From NCBI RefSeq assembly GCF_000379685.1, contig NZ_KB903258.1, forward strand, positions 1 to 64,000: DNA of 64,000 nt, in the 5' to 3' direction. This document shows positions 34,157-43,259 of this stretch, one piece after another. Numbering within the stretch: position 1 is the first letter of the stretch; each line of letters starts with the position of its first letter. The notes under the pieces were generated by a model that was not told the DNA's origin, ran no database searches, and was given only the letters and a program-made list of their open reading frames with translations. The position numbers and the translations under genes were made by a program. Origin of the DNA: Catelliglobosispora koreensis DSM 44566. GTDB taxonomy: Bacteria > Actinomycetota > Actinomycetes > Mycobacteriales > Micromonosporaceae.

Positions 34157-36029
34157 CTTTACGCAGCAGGTTTGGCTCCGTAGACGGGCCCGCTTCCGCC
34201 GAGGCGACCCAGGCACCTTCGTCAGGCGGCAAGACAACACCGTCTTCGGTGAACGCGTAACGTCCCGCGAGCACCTTCTTGGCCAGCGCCACGTCGGCGC
34301 TGTCCGTGTTGTTCCACAGGCCGTGCTCGAGGAGGATGACGCGCTGGCGTGCATGCTGGCAGAACACGTCGGCCAGTTCAATCTCCTCGGGCCGGCCACT
34401 GCGCCGTGCCCTCGAACACGTGGCGGCGATGGCGAACAGCTCCGCTCCAATGTCGACGATCCGGCCCAGGAACGCTTGCCTGTGCTCAAGACGGCCCTGC
34501 CAAGTGGCCATGCCCCGGAACGTGTTGCGGGCCAGGCGCCGCGACGCACGCTCGGCGTAGCGCAGATGTTTGGCCAGGGGGCCGAATTTTGAGTACGCGA
34601 AGGGGAATGTGCCCTTGCCGACGAAGAGCGTGGGCAGCCAGCGGGCATAGAAACCCGTGGCCTTGAGCAAGGCTTTTCCTTTGCGTCCCAACGGGGCTTT
34701 GGGATCGATGATGTCGCCCGCGACGGACAGGTGCTGGTCGACCGCTTCGCGCGCGATGAGCAGGTGCATGATCTCGGTCGAGCCTTCGAAGATGCGGTTG
34801 ATGCGCAAGTCCCGCAACAGTTGCTCCGCCCCGAGCGGGCGTTCTCCGCGCGCGGCAAGGGAATCGGCGGTCTCGTAGCCACGGCCGCCGCGAATCTGAA
34901 TCAGCTCGTCGGCGATGGTCCAAGCCTTCTCTGAGCCGAACAGCTTGATGAGCGCGGCCTCGATGCGGATGTCGTTGCGGTCGTCGTCGGCGAGCAGACA
35001 GCACAACTCCAGCATCGACTCCATGCCATAGGAGGTCGCCGCTATGTAGGCGAGTTTCGTTGCCACCGCTTCGTGTTCGCCGACTTTGCGGCCCCATTGC
35101 ACGCGTTCGGACGACCAGCCGCGGCCCACGTTGAGGCACCACTTGGCGGCGCTCACGCACATGGCTGGCAAGGAAAGGCGGCCCGTGTTGAGGGTCGTGA
35201 GGGCGATCTTGAGGCCCTGACCTTCTTTGCCGACAAGGTTTTCGGCCGGCACGAACACGTCATGGAACCGCGTCACGCTGTTTTCCAGCCCGCGTAACCC
35301 CATGAAAGCGTTACGCCGCTCGACTGTCACGCCTTCGGCCGTGCCCTCGACAACGAAGGCGGAGATGCCTTTGCCCGGCACCATGGCCATGACGATGAGC
35401 AACGTCGACACGGAACCGTTGGTAGCCCACAGTTTCACGCCGTTGAGCTTGTAGCCGCCGTCGACGGGAGTTGCCGTAACACTGAGTCGCGCCGGGTCAG
35501 AGCCGACGTCGGGTTCAGTCAGGAGGAAAGCTGAAACTTCGCCAGCGGCCAGGCGGGGCAAGAACTTCTGCTTCTGAGCGTCTGTTCCGAAGGTCTTCAG
35601 TGGCTGCGGGACACCGATCGACTGATGTGCGCTGAGTAAGGCGCCAATCGATGGGCTGGCGGAGCCGATGAGGGTCAGCGCGCGGCAATAGTCCAGATTG
35701 GACAGACCAAGGCCGCCGTATTTCTTGTCGATTTTCATGCCAAAGCAGCCAAGCTCGGCCAAGCCCCGGAACACCTCGTCGGGAATGCGCGCGTCCCGCT
35801 CGATCTGGCGCCCGTCCACTTTGGTGCGCGCGAATTCTTCGAGCTGCTCGAAGAAACGCTCCGCGTCCTCGTTCGGCTTAGGATCGGGCCATGGGTCGAT
35901 CAGATCCATCCTCAGCCGGCCCAGGAACAGCTGTTTACCGAAACTGGGCTTGCGCCACTCCTTCTCGCGCGCCGCTTCAGCGACGCCTCGTGCCTGTTCG
36001 GCGGTGACTTCACGCTGCGCTGCGGTCAT
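34149..36029 (-). CDS. Acyl-CoA dehydrogenase
   Basis: 626 residues, longer than the usual 380-400 because of a C-terminal extension of about 200 residues. Core motifs: FLLTEPDVGSDPARL (flavin/substrate region), QIRGGRGYETADSLA and RIFEGSTEIMHLLIAREA. It oxidises an acyl-CoA to the 2-enoyl-CoA with FAD. The longer form is common in actinobacteria (FadE-type). Substrate chain length unknown. It stands alone on the minus strand. Confidence 0.92.
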   Translation of the reverse strand: MTAAQREVTAEQARGVAEAAREKEWRKPSFGKQLFLGRLRMDLIDPWPDPKPNEDAERFFEQLEEFARTKVDGRQIERDARIPDEVFRGLAELGCFGMKIDKKYGGLGLSNLDYCRALTLIGSASPSIGALLSAHQSIGVPQPLKTFGTDAQKQKFLPRLAAGEVSAFLLTEPDVGSDPARLSVTATPVDGGYKLNGVKLWATNGSVSTLLIVMAMVPGKGISAFVVEGTAEGVTVERRNAFMGLRGLENSVTRFHDVFVPAENLVGKEGQGLKIALTTLNTGRLSLPAMCVSAAKWCLNVGRGWSSERVQWGRKVGEHEAVATKLAYIAATSYGMESMLELCCLLADDDRNDIRIEAALIKLFGSEKAWTIADELIQIRGGRGYETADSLAARGERPLGAEQLLRDLRINRIFEGSTEIMHLLIAREAVDQHLSVAGDIIDPKAPLGRKGKALLKATGFYARWLPTLFVGKGTFPFAYSKFGPLAKHLRYAERASRRLARNTFRGMATWQGRLEHRQAFLGRIVDIGAELFAIAATCSRARRSGRPEEIELADVFCQHARQRVILLEHGLWNNTDSADVALAKKVLAGRYAFTEDGVVLPPDEGAWVASAEAGPSTEPNLLRKVT

Positions 36030-36068
36030 GCCCCCAGGTTACCGCCGCGTAACACTCCCGGGTAGCAA

Positions 36069-36800
36069 CTACTCGTACTGATTGCGAGGTGGATCGATCT
36101 TTCGCCACTCGGCAATATCAATATAAGTAATGGTCTGGTTGTTCACGGGATCGACTGACGTCTTCGTAGTGTACTTGCCGACCAATTCGACCCACTGGTC
36201 GTTGCCAAGGCCCTCGGGAATCCGGCCAGTCATCCCGACTTTGATCGGGCGGGCGTCAGCGGCACAGCAGGAAAGCATCATGCGCGTGACCACCTGCTCG
36301 CCATTGGGGCCAGCCGACAGGAAGCCCGTCATCCGCACGGTGCGGTAACTGCCCTTGGTGTCCTTCATGGACTCGCCCTTGTCGAAGATCCCCCGCGTCG
36401 CGTAGTCAAGCACGCTGATGTCGGCCGGGTCGCCTTCGGGCAACGGCGGGTAGAGGTCTGATGCTTGCAGCACAGCACTTCCGGACTGCCCTGCGGCGAA
36501 GGCGCCGAGGGCAGGCGGGGCCACGAGCAGCAGGCCGAGCACCGGCGCGATCAGCAGCCAGCCAACGCGGGGCTCCTTGTGTGGCTTGTCGTCGCCATGA
36601 TCGTGATCGTCCACGTGCGACCCGTGCCGCAGGTCATAGATGATCGTCATGATCCCGGCGATGATCAGCACGGCACCCGCGGCGATGAGGAAATACTGCA
36701 TCCACTCGCGCACGTAGCGCAGGTACATATCGGTGACGCTCGCCTTAACGACGGCCCCGCCGAGCAGGATCAGCACGACACCTTGCGCAAGACGGTTCAT
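36069..36800 (-). CDS. DUF1980 / TIGR03943 membrane protein
   Basis: 243 residues. Two N-terminal membrane helices, a His/Asp-rich loop (HGSHVDDHDHGDDKPHKE), a third helix, and an extracellular domain with RMMLSCCAADARPIKVGMTG and the conserved WVELVGKY. This family always accompanies the DUF318 permease; in Bacillus the YcgQ/YcgR pair is under Zur control. The His-rich loop is consistent with metal handling. Start overlaps the permease stop by 4 nt. Confidence 0.88.
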   Translation of the reverse strand: MNRLAQGVVLILLGGAVVKASVTDMYLRYVREWMQYFLIAAGAVLIIAGIMTIIYDLRHGSHVDDHDHGDDKPHKEPRVGWLLIAPVLGLLLVAPPALGAFAAGQSGSAVLQASDLYPPLPEGDPADISVLDYATRGIFDKGESMKDTKGSYRTVRMTGFLSAGPNGEQVVTRMMLSCCAADARPIKVGMTGRIPEGLGNDQWVELVGKYTTKTSVDPVNNQTITYIDIAEWRKIDPPRNQYE

Positions 36801-37804
36801 GACAGCAACACCAGTCCTGTGATCGAGGCGATGACGACGGCGATGACAAACGTGGCCGGCGCGAAACGGAACGCGAAGCGGCGGCCGAAGACCCCGGTCT
36901 GCATCGAGATGAGCTTCAAGTCGACCATCGGGCCAACCACCATGAAGACCAGTTGAGCGGTAGGAGAGAAGACGCTCAGGGATTTGGCCACGAAGGCATC
37001 GGCCTCTGAGCAGATGCTGAGCAAAACGGCCAGGAACGCGAGCGCGAGGATGGCGACCAGTTCATTGGACGCCAGGGTCAGCAGCCACTTCTCCGGCACG
37101 ATCACGTTGATGGTGCTGGCGGCCATGGCTCCCAGCACGAGGAATCCGCCCGCGTGAATGATGTCGTGCCGGCAGGCGGCCCAGAACGCCCGGCCTTTGG
37201 ACAATCCGTCTAGCTCGGGGCGGCGCGGCATTTTGATCCACTCGGTCTTGCCGAGGCGCAGCCACAGCCAGCCCATGATCATCGCGACCACGAGGCTCGC
37301 GGCGCCACGCGCGACCACCATCTCCGGTTGCCCCTGGAACGCGACCGCTGTCGCTGCCAGCACGACCGGGTTGATCGCGGGGGCGGCGAGCAGGAACGCC
37401 AGCGCGGCTGCCGGGGTCACGCCGCGCCGGATCAGCGATCCGGCGATCGGCACCGAACCACACTCACAGCCTGGCAGGATCACGCCCGCACAACTCGCGA
37501 CCGGAACGGCCAGTGCGGGGTTCTTCGGTAACGCCTTGGCCCAGAAGGACCGGGGCACGAACACCGCGATCGTCGCCGACAGAGCCACGCCGAACACGAG
37601 GAACGGCGTCGCCTGGACCATCACGGACACGAAGACGGTGGTCCACGTCCGCAACTGCTCATATTGGTTGATCCAGGCGGCGATGGGCTTCTGGAAGAAC
37701 ACCAGCAGCACGAGCAGGACGGCTAGGACTTCGACCGAGCCGATCCTCTTCCCCTTGGCGGGGGTCTCTGGCTCGTGAACGTGGGGTCGTTCTGTGACGG
37801 TCAC
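36797..37804 (-). CDS. DUF318-type permease (partner of DUF1980 protein)
   Basis: 335 residues, about eight to ten membrane helices. Motif CAGVILPGCECGSVPI carries conserved cysteines of this family (UPF0718). Proposed to move a metal or metal-loaded ligand together with the following gene product. GTG start 37804. I found no clear Zur box in the 40 nt upstream, although the zinc operon is 3 kb away. Confidence 0.85.
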   Translation of the reverse strand: MTVTERPHVHEPETPAKGKRIGSVEVLAVLLVLLVFFQKPIAAWINQYEQLRTWTTVFVSVMVQATPFLVFGVALSATIAVFVPRSFWAKALPKNPALAVPVASCAGVILPGCECGSVPIAGSLIRRGVTPAAALAFLLAAPAINPVVLAATAVAFQGQPEMVVARGAASLVVAMIMGWLWLRLGKTEWIKMPRRPELDGLSKGRAFWAACRHDIIHAGGFLVLGAMAASTINVIVPEKWLLTLASNELVAILALAFLAVLLSICSEADAFVAKSLSVFSPTAQLVFMVVGPMVDLKLISMQTGVFGRRFAFRFAPATFVIAVVIASITGLVLLS

Positions 37805-37847
37805 CGCAACAGGTTATAGGGCCGCTCCGGTGTAGTCTCTAGCCCAC

Positions 37848-37968
37848 GACAGGGGAGCTGAGGTTCCGCGGATGACGAAACTGTCATCTGGCGGAAGCGA
37901 GAGCTGAGAGTGCGGCACCCGCCGCAGACCCTTTGGACCTGATCTGGGTAATGCCAGCGCAGGAAGTC
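37848..37968 (+). ncRNA. TPP riboswitch (THI element)
   Basis: All conserved parts are present in order: GGGGAGCT near the 5' end, CTGAGAG (37894-37900), GACCCTTTGGACCTGATCTGG, GTAATGCCAGCGCAGGAAG-like 3' side, and GAC/GTC closing P1 (37848, 37966). An extra P3a hairpin (GATGAC/GTCATC, about 37871-37888) is inserted. It precedes ykoE by 15 nt, with GGAG in between; thiamine pyrophosphate should shut translation. Confidence 0.95.
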
Positions 37969-37983
37969 TGGAGAAGTGATCAT

Positions 37984-38568
37984 ATGACTATGGCTCGCTG
38001 GCGCACGATCGACATCGTTGTCGCCTCCACTCTGGCCGTTGTTTTCGGCGTTATCTTCTGGGCCCTCGGCCTGCTCTGGTATGGCCCGCTAGAGACCGCC
38101 TTCGCCGCGTTCCCGCCCGCCCGCGCGGTCGTGAACGGCATCTGGTTCATTCCGGCGATCCTGGCGCCGCTCATCATCCGCAAACCCGGTGCGGCGCTTT
38201 ACACCGAGACGGTCGCCGCGATCGTCTCCATGCTGTTTGGTTCCAGCTGGGGCTGGCTGACCTTCTGGTACGGCGTAGCTCAGGGCGCGGCGGGCGAACT
38301 CGCCTTCGCGGCCACCGGTTACCGCCGCTTCAACGCGACTCAGGCGTTCCTCGGCGGCGCTCTCGCCGGTGGATTCGCCACCGCGATGGACATCTTGTTC
38401 ACCTCGATCGGTGACTACACCACGGGCTGGCAGTGGGCTTACGGCGCCTTCCAGGTCGGCAGTGGAGCCATCATCGCCGGGCTCGGGTCCTACTTCCTCG
38501 CTCAAGCCCTTGCCCGCACGGGTGTTCTCGACCGCTTCCCCATCGCCAAGGCACGCGAACTGGTGTGA
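37984..38568 (+). CDS. ykoE: ECF transporter S component YkoE (thiamine precursor)
   Basis: 194 residues, five to six membrane helices, with WFIPAILAPLIIRKPGAALYTE and FGSSWGWLTFWYGVAQG, standard for YkoE. It binds hydroxymethylpyrimidine or thiamine and hands it to the ykoDC energy module. ATG 37984 follows the riboswitch with GGAG at 37970-37973; the frame is open upstream but covers the riboswitch. GTGA overlap with ykoD. Confidence 0.92.
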   Translation: MTMARWRTIDIVVASTLAVVFGVIFWALGLLWYGPLETAFAAFPPARAVVNGIWFIPAILAPLIIRKPGAALYTETVAAIVSMLFGSSWGWLTFWYGVAQGAAGELAFAATGYRRFNATQAFLGGALAGGFATAMDILFTSIGDYTTGWQWAYGAFQVGSGAIIAGLGSYFLAQALARTGVLDRFPIAKARELV

Positions 38569-39908
38569 TCCAGCTCAGCGGCTTCGGCTGGCGGCACGCC
38601 GGACGGCGGGCCTGGGCGGTTCGCGGGGTCGACCTCCGGATTGAGGCCGGCGAACGCGTGCTGCTCCTGGGGCCGTCCGGTGCGGGCAAGTCGACGCTGC
38701 TGCAGGCGATCGCAGGGCTGCTCCCCTCGGATTCTGGTGAGTCCGAGGGGACGCTGAAGCTCGACGGACGCGCGGGGATCGTCTTTCAGGACCCGCAGAG
38801 CCAGCTCGTGATGAGCCGGGCTGGCGACGAAGTCGCGTTCGGGCTGGAAAATCTGGGCTGGCCACCCGCGTCACTTTGGCAGCGAGTGGACGAAACGCTT
38901 GCCGCCGTTGGCTTTCCCTATGACCGATCGCGTTCCACCTCAGAGCTGTCGGGTGGCGAACAACAGCGTCTGGTGCTCGCTGGTGCCCTGGTGTCGCGTC
39001 CTGACGTGCTGCTGCTTGACGAACCGACGGCCAACCTGGATCCCGTTGGGACACAGCAAGTCATCTCCTCGCTGACGGCGTTGCCTTCCGGCGCCACGGT
39101 GGTGTTGGTAGAGCACCGCATCGAGCCCGTGCTTCCCTTGATGACGCGCGTCGTGGTGTTAGACCCATCGGGCGGGGTCCGTGCGGATGGGCCACCGTCG
39201 CTACTTTCCGGTCCGCTCGGGGCCGAGCTTGCCTCCGGCGGTGTGTGGGTACCAGGTGAGCCGTTGCCTAGACACGCAGCCATCCACAGCCCGGGTTCGG
39301 TCGCGGTTTCCTGCTCTGGCTTGGGTGTGCGGGATCTGTCCTATCCCGACCTAGCCGTGTGCCACGGCGAAGCCGTTGCTATCACTGGCCCTAACGGCTC
39401 GGGCAAGTCCACGTTAGCGCTCATGCTGGGCGGGCTGTTGAAACCCGGTAGCGGTCTCGTTTCCACCGCCTGGGGCGACCGCCCGCACCGGTGGCGGCCT
39501 TCGGTTCTGGCGTCTCGCATCGGGTCTGTGTTCCAGAACCCGGAGCACCAGTTCGTGACCTCGTCTGTGCAGCACGAGCTTTCGCTCGGCGGCACCCCAC
39601 CGCCGCGAGTGGACGAGCTGCTGTCCCGCTTGCGCCTCGACCACCTCGCGCGAGCCAACCCGTTCACCCTATCCGGCGGCGAGGCCCGCAGGCTAAGCGT
39701 GGCAACGGCTTTGGCCGCCAAGCCGTCGCTGCTACTGCTCGACGAGCCCACATTCGGCCAGGACCGCCGGACCTGGATTGAGCTGGTGTCGTTGCTCGCC
39801 TCACTACGCGACGACGGCCACGCCCTCGTCACCGTCACCCACGATCCCGCCGTCGTCCACACCCTCGCCGACCGCGAAATCACCCTTCCCCCAAGGACTT
39901 CCGCATGA
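38565..39908 (+). CDS. ykoD: ECF transporter duplicated ATPase YkoD
   Basis: 447 residues with two ABC ATPase domains. First: GPSGAGKST, LSGGEQQRL, LLLDEPTANLD. Second: GPNGSGKST, LSGGEARRL, LLLDEPTFGQD. It energises the thiamine-precursor importer. GTG 38565 overlaps the ykoE stop; an upstream extension in this frame would run through ykoE. Confidence 0.92.
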   Translation: MIQLSGFGWRHAGRRAWAVRGVDLRIEAGERVLLLGPSGAGKSTLLQAIAGLLPSDSGESEGTLKLDGRAGIVFQDPQSQLVMSRAGDEVAFGLENLGWPPASLWQRVDETLAAVGFPYDRSRSTSELSGGEQQRLVLAGALVSRPDVLLLDEPTANLDPVGTQQVISSLTALPSGATVVLVEHRIEPVLPLMTRVVVLDPSGGVRADGPPSLLSGPLGAELASGGVWVPGEPLPRHAAIHSPGSVAVSCSGLGVRDLSYPDLAVCHGEAVAITGPNGSGKSTLALMLGGLLKPGSGLVSTAWGDRPHRWRPSVLASRIGSVFQNPEHQFVTSSVQHELSLGGTPPPRVDELLSRLRLDHLARANPFTLSGGEARRLSVATALAAKPSLLLLDEPTFGQDRRTWIELVSLLASLRDDGHALVTVTHDPAVVHTLADREITLPPRTSA

Positions 39909-40003
39909 CCACGGCCGTTGTTCGCCAAGTCGCCCGGCACTCGCGAGGCGCCGTTCGGCTGCGGCTGGTTCGGCGTGTCCGGCCTCTTGGTGGCGTCGCA
40001 TGA
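39905..40003 (+). CDS. 32-codon basic ORF fitted between ykoD and ykoC
   Basis: ATG 39905 overlaps the ykoD stop as ATGA, and its own TGA (40001-40003) overlaps the ykoC ATG as ATGA. The product is short and very basic (MTTAVVRQVARHSRGAVRLR...). No ribosome site is visible for ykoC itself, so translating this frame could carry ribosomes onto ykoC. It may be a coupling ORF without a functional peptide, or the remains of a longer N-terminus of ykoC. Confidence 0.4.
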   Translation: MTTAVVRQVARHSRGAVRLRLVRRVRPLGGVA

Positions 40004-40722
40004 CGATCGCTGTGCTGGCGCGGCGGGCGCCGATCGCGAAGGTGGCGGCGCTCGCCATCCTCTCAGTCGCGGCCCTAGCCGTTCGCGACATCGCGGCGCT
40101 GGGCTTCATCGTTGTGGTAACCGTCGCTCTAGCACCGCTTTTCGGCATCGGCCCGCGCGCACTGTTGCGCCAGGCCTGGCCGGTCCTGCTTGCCGCCGTG
40201 AGCATCGTGCTGACACTGTCGCTGTTTTCAGCCAACCGCACCGGCACCACGTTGCTCGACTTTGGACCGTTTCTCGTCACTACTTCGGTGCTACGCGACT
40301 CGACGTCACTTGCGTTGCGGCTCTTGGCCTTGGCGTTGCCCGCGCTGCTGGTGTTCGCCTCGACCGACCCGACTGACCTCGCGGACTCCCTCATTCAGCA
40401 CGCCCGCGTCTCGCCCCGGTTCGCTATCGGAGCCCTCGCGGCGTTCCGTTTGACGTCACTATTCCGTTCCGAGTGGGGCACCATCCGGGCGGCTCGCCGG
40501 GCCCGTGGATTGCGGCGCGCCTTCCTGAGTACCGCCTTCGCGTTACTCGTTGGCGCTATCCGCCGTGGGGTCCGCCTCTCCGTGGCGATGGACGCCCGTG
40601 GCTTTGACGCCGGGCACCAACGCACGATCGCCCGGCCCTCACCCTTTGGTTACGCCGACGTCCTGCTCATGCTCGCCGCACTCGCCCTCTGCGCCGCCAC
40701 TTTCCTGATCGCCCGCCGCTAG
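40000..40722 (+). CDS. ykoC: ECF transporter transmembrane T component YkoC
   Basis: 240 residues, CbiQ/EcfT-type with about five helices and the two coupling motifs ending in ARG (ARRARGLRRAF and AMDARGFDAG). It links the S component to the two ATPase domains. ATG 40000 (MTIAVLARRAPIAKV) keeps the conserved N-terminus. Confidence 0.9.
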   Translation: MTIAVLARRAPIAKVAALAILSVAALAVRDIAALGFIVVVTVALAPLFGIGPRALLRQAWPVLLAAVSIVLTLSLFSANRTGTTLLDFGPFLVTTSVLRDSTSLALRLLALALPALLVFASTDPTDLADSLIQHARVSPRFAIGALAAFRLTSLFRSEWGTIRAARRARGLRRAFLSTAFALLVGAIRRGVRLSVAMDARGFDAGHQRTIARPSPFGYADVLLMLAALALCAATFLIARR

Positions 40723-40728
40723 GGCCTA

Positions 40729-40800
40729 ATGGAGATCTGCACCCGACGTCGTCTGCTTTGGTGGTGCCTTGCTCGGGTTGCTAGCGCGACCGTGGGCTGA
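40729..40800 (+). other. Possible Trp-codon leader peptide before lgt
   Basis: A 23-codon frame, ATG 40729 to TGA 40800, encodes a short basic peptide with adjacent Trp codons (RRRLLWWCLARVASATVG). It is the only gene-like element between ykoC and lgt. A small hairpin (GGTTGC/GCGACC, about 40775-40790) overlaps its end. In many actinobacteria lgt lies behind the trp genes, so this could be a relic or working attenuator, but no terminator with a U-run is visible. Confidence 0.35.
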
Positions 40801-40839
40801 GATCGTGACACCGGCGCTCATCCCGACCCGGGAGGATTC

Positions 40840-41667
40840 ATGATCTTGGCAAGCATTCCCAGCCCTGCTCGCGGTGTGTGGCATTTGGGGCCGGTTCCGA
40901 TCCGCGCGTATGCGCTGTGCATCATCGCTGGGATCATCGTCGCGGTCATCCTCACCCGGCGGCGGTGGGCAGCTGGTGGCGGACGGGCCGATGACGTCCT
41001 CGATATCGCGATGTGGGCGGTGCCGTTCGGGATCGTTGGCGGGCGGCTTTACCACGTCATCACCAGCCCCGAACTGTATTTCGCCGCCGGAAGGCAGCCG
41101 ATCAGGGCTCTGTACATCTGGGACGGTGGCCTGGGCATCTGGGGTGCGATCGCGCTTGGCGCGCTTGGAGCGTGGATCGGCTGTCGCCAGCTCGGAGTGA
41201 AACTGCCAGCCTTCGCCGACGCCGCGGCTCCTGGTCTCCTCCTGGCGCAAGCGATCGGGCGCTTGGGCAACTACTTCAACCAGGAACTCTATGGAGCGCC
41301 AACGACTTTGCCCTGGGCGCTGCGCATCGACCCGGCACACCGGCCTGCCGACAGCGCGGACATAGCTCTGTACCACCCAACGTTCCTCTACGAACTACTG
41401 TGGTGCGTCGCCGGTTTCTTCGTGCTGCTCTGGGCCGAGAAACGGTTCTCCCTCGCGCACGGGCGGCTGCTCGCCCTGTGCATCGTGACCTACACCCTGG
41501 GCCGGGTATGGATCGAAGCCCTGCGCGTCGACCACGCCAACCATCTCCTGGGCCTGCGCCTCAACGTCTGGACGTCAATCATCATCTTCAGTGGCGCGGT
41601 GGCGTTCCTCCTCTTTGGACGGCGAACCGAGTCGGCCGCTTCGGAGAATGTCAGACCGGCGCTCTAG
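40840..41667 (+). CDS. lgt: Prolipoprotein diacylglyceryl transferase
   Basis: 275 residues, seven helices. Conserved residues are in GGRLYHVI, YIWDGGLGIWG, and the Lgt signature QAIGRLGNYFNQELYG; the C-terminal YTLGRVWIEALRVD is also typical. It transfers diacylglycerol to the lipobox cysteine of prolipoproteins, such as the three encoded in this window. ATG 40840 has GGGAGG upstream. trpA, its usual upstream neighbour in relatives, is absent. Confidence 0.93.
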   Translation: MILASIPSPARGVWHLGPVPIRAYALCIIAGIIVAVILTRRRWAAGGGRADDVLDIAMWAVPFGIVGGRLYHVITSPELYFAAGRQPIRALYIWDGGLGIWGAIALGALGAWIGCRQLGVKLPAFADAAAPGLLLAQAIGRLGNYFNQELYGAPTTLPWALRIDPAHRPADSADIALYHPTFLYELLWCVAGFFVLLWAEKRFSLAHGRLLALCIVTYTLGRVWIEALRVDHANHLLGLRLNVWTSIIIFSGAVAFLLFGRRTESAASENVRPAL

Positions 41668-41682
41668 ATTGGATTCGAAGGG

Positions 41683-43041
41683 GTGGTGGAGCGGCTTGCA
41701 GAACAGGTCCGTGCTGTCGCCCGTGCGCAAGGTGAGCTTGTTCGGCTGATTCACGAAGTCGCGACGGCTACCCCCGTGCCGGAGTTCGCCGCGTTTGAAG
41801 TCGCCGCGGCCACGGCGCTATCCCGGTTCTCGGCGGAAAACGAAGTGCGGCTGGCCGCCGAGTTGTGTGTCCGCCTGCCAGAGGTGCTCGCGGCCCTGTG
41901 CGCTGGGGACCTCGGGCTGCGGCACGCCCATGTCTTCGCTGATGTGCTGTCCTCTTTGGACCTTTCGGCCGCAAGGCTTGTCGCTGCGGAAGTGTTGCCA
42001 AGAGCAGGCGGCAAGACATCCGGACAGCTGCGGGACATGTTGCGGCGCAGAGCTTTGGCGGCAGATCCCGCGTTCACGACTGCCAGGCGCAAGCAGGCCG
42101 AGGCGGCGCGGTGCGTTCAGTTGCACGCTGCCGACGATGGCACGGCAATGCTCTCCGCCTTCGGCCTCGACGCCACGCGGGCAGCTGCGGCATTCTCGCG
42201 TGTGGGGGCGATCGCCAGGGTACGACGGGTTCCCGGTGATACGACACCACTGGAGCAGGTGCGTGCCGATGTGTTCCTGGAACTCTTGGAGGGCAAGCAT
42301 GCCGGCGCCGCTTCCGGCATCGCCAATCTTGATGTGAGCCTGGAAACGCTAGCCGGGCTGGACGAAAATCCCGGACGGCTGGGCGCCTACGGTCCTGTCG
42401 CTGCCGACATCGCCCGTCAGTGGGCGCAAGCACATCCCGGCGGCCAATGGCGATTCGCCATCCGCGATGCGAACGGCACACTGCTCCAGCAAGGCCTTAC
42501 CCGCGCCCGACCCACGGGCTCCCCCAGCACCCGCACTAACTCGCCACCACGCCATGCGTCCCGGCTAACTCGGCGCTCCAATCGCGGCCCAGCCCACACA
42601 CCGGCCGGAACCAGCCCAGCGAATCAGAGCATGACGAGCCCACCCGGGGGCCGGATGAGCAGTGCCAACACATCCGGGACTCTGTCTGCGGCGGCAAGCG
42701 GTTCCGTCGAGTCGGCGAATGCCGATGGGCTCATGCGGGCGCCTTCACAGAATGCGGGTGACCGGTTGGCGAATGCGGCGCTGACCCGGTGGATTCGGTT
42801 GCGGGACAGGACGTGCCGGGCACCCGGATGCCGCTGGCCGCGGTCGCTTGCCAGATCGATCACACGATCCGCTACAGCGACGGCGGACCGACGCATCACG
42901 CGAATCTATGCGCGCTTTTGCGATTACCATCATCGGGCTAAGGATGAAGGTGGCTGGACCGTCGTCCAAACCCGACCTGGGCACTTCACCTGGACCAGCC
43001 CTCTCGGCCGCATCTACATCGTGGGCCCGGAACCACCGTAA
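41683..43041 (+). CDS. DUF222 protein with HNH core lost to two frameshifts
   Basis: 452 residues as read. N-terminal DUF222 (about 1-250), a low-complexity Pro/Ser/Thr linker (about 275-350) and the HNH endonuclease remains. After RTCRAPGCRWP the frame moves off and returns at FCDYHHRAKDEGGW. Between 42848 and 42925 the usual core CQIDHTIRYSDGGPTHHANL is present in another frame. A lost G near 42843 and an extra T near 42918 explain it. The protein is complete in length but its catalytic His/Asn core is replaced, so it should be inactive unless the two indels are sequencing errors. GTG 41683 or 41686. Confidence 0.8.
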   Translation: MVERLAEQVRAVARAQGELVRLIHEVATATPVPEFAAFEVAAATALSRFSAENEVRLAAELCVRLPEVLAALCAGDLGLRHAHVFADVLSSLDLSAARLVAAEVLPRAGGKTSGQLRDMLRRRALAADPAFTTARRKQAEAARCVQLHAADDGTAMLSAFGLDATRAAAAFSRVGAIARVRRVPGDTTPLEQVRADVFLELLEGKHAGAASGIANLDVSLETLAGLDENPGRLGAYGPVAADIARQWAQAHPGGQWRFAIRDANGTLLQQGLTRARPTGSPSTRTNSPPRHASRLTRRSNRGPAHTPAGTSPANQSMTSPPGGRMSSANTSGTLSAAASGSVESANADGLMRAPSQNAGDRLANAALTRWIRLRDRTCRAPGCRWPRSLARSITRSATATADRRITRIYARFCDYHHRAKDEGGWTVVQTRPGHFTWTSPLGRIYIVGPEPP

Positions 43042-43191
43042 CGACTCCGCCGGTCGGGCCGGCCAGCGAGATTCGCCGTTGAAGGACCCAGTGGGTAAGC
43101 ACTCCTGCTGATGAGCACGGCACGATCCGCCATGCCCGCGATGCGGGCGTGACTTCCGGTGCGCGGCGAGGAAACGTGGTTCCTGGCCGGG

Positions 43192-43228
43192 GCGCGCGGA
43201 CCTGGATGTCCTCGCGGGAGGGACGGTC
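43192..43228 (+). repeat. Dispersed intergenic repeat, copy 1
   Basis: Intergenic 43042-43259 has no gene. It holds a partial copy of an element also found at 48742-48785 (reverse) and 53047-53090: 20 identical bases ending in GAGGGACGGTC (43209-43228), preceded by a GCGCGGA-type block (43197-43203). Confidence 0.6.
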
Positions 43229-43259
43229 GCCACCAGGTGCGGCGCCGGAAATATTGGTC

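Noticed and set aside
37805-37847. Zur box before the DUF318 permease
   Set aside because: Expected from the Bacillus YcgQR precedent, but I found no TGAnAATnATTnTCA-like palindrome there.
40726-41376. 216-codon minus-strand frame opposite lgt
   Set aside because: Antisense shadow; lgt has its signature and ribosome site.
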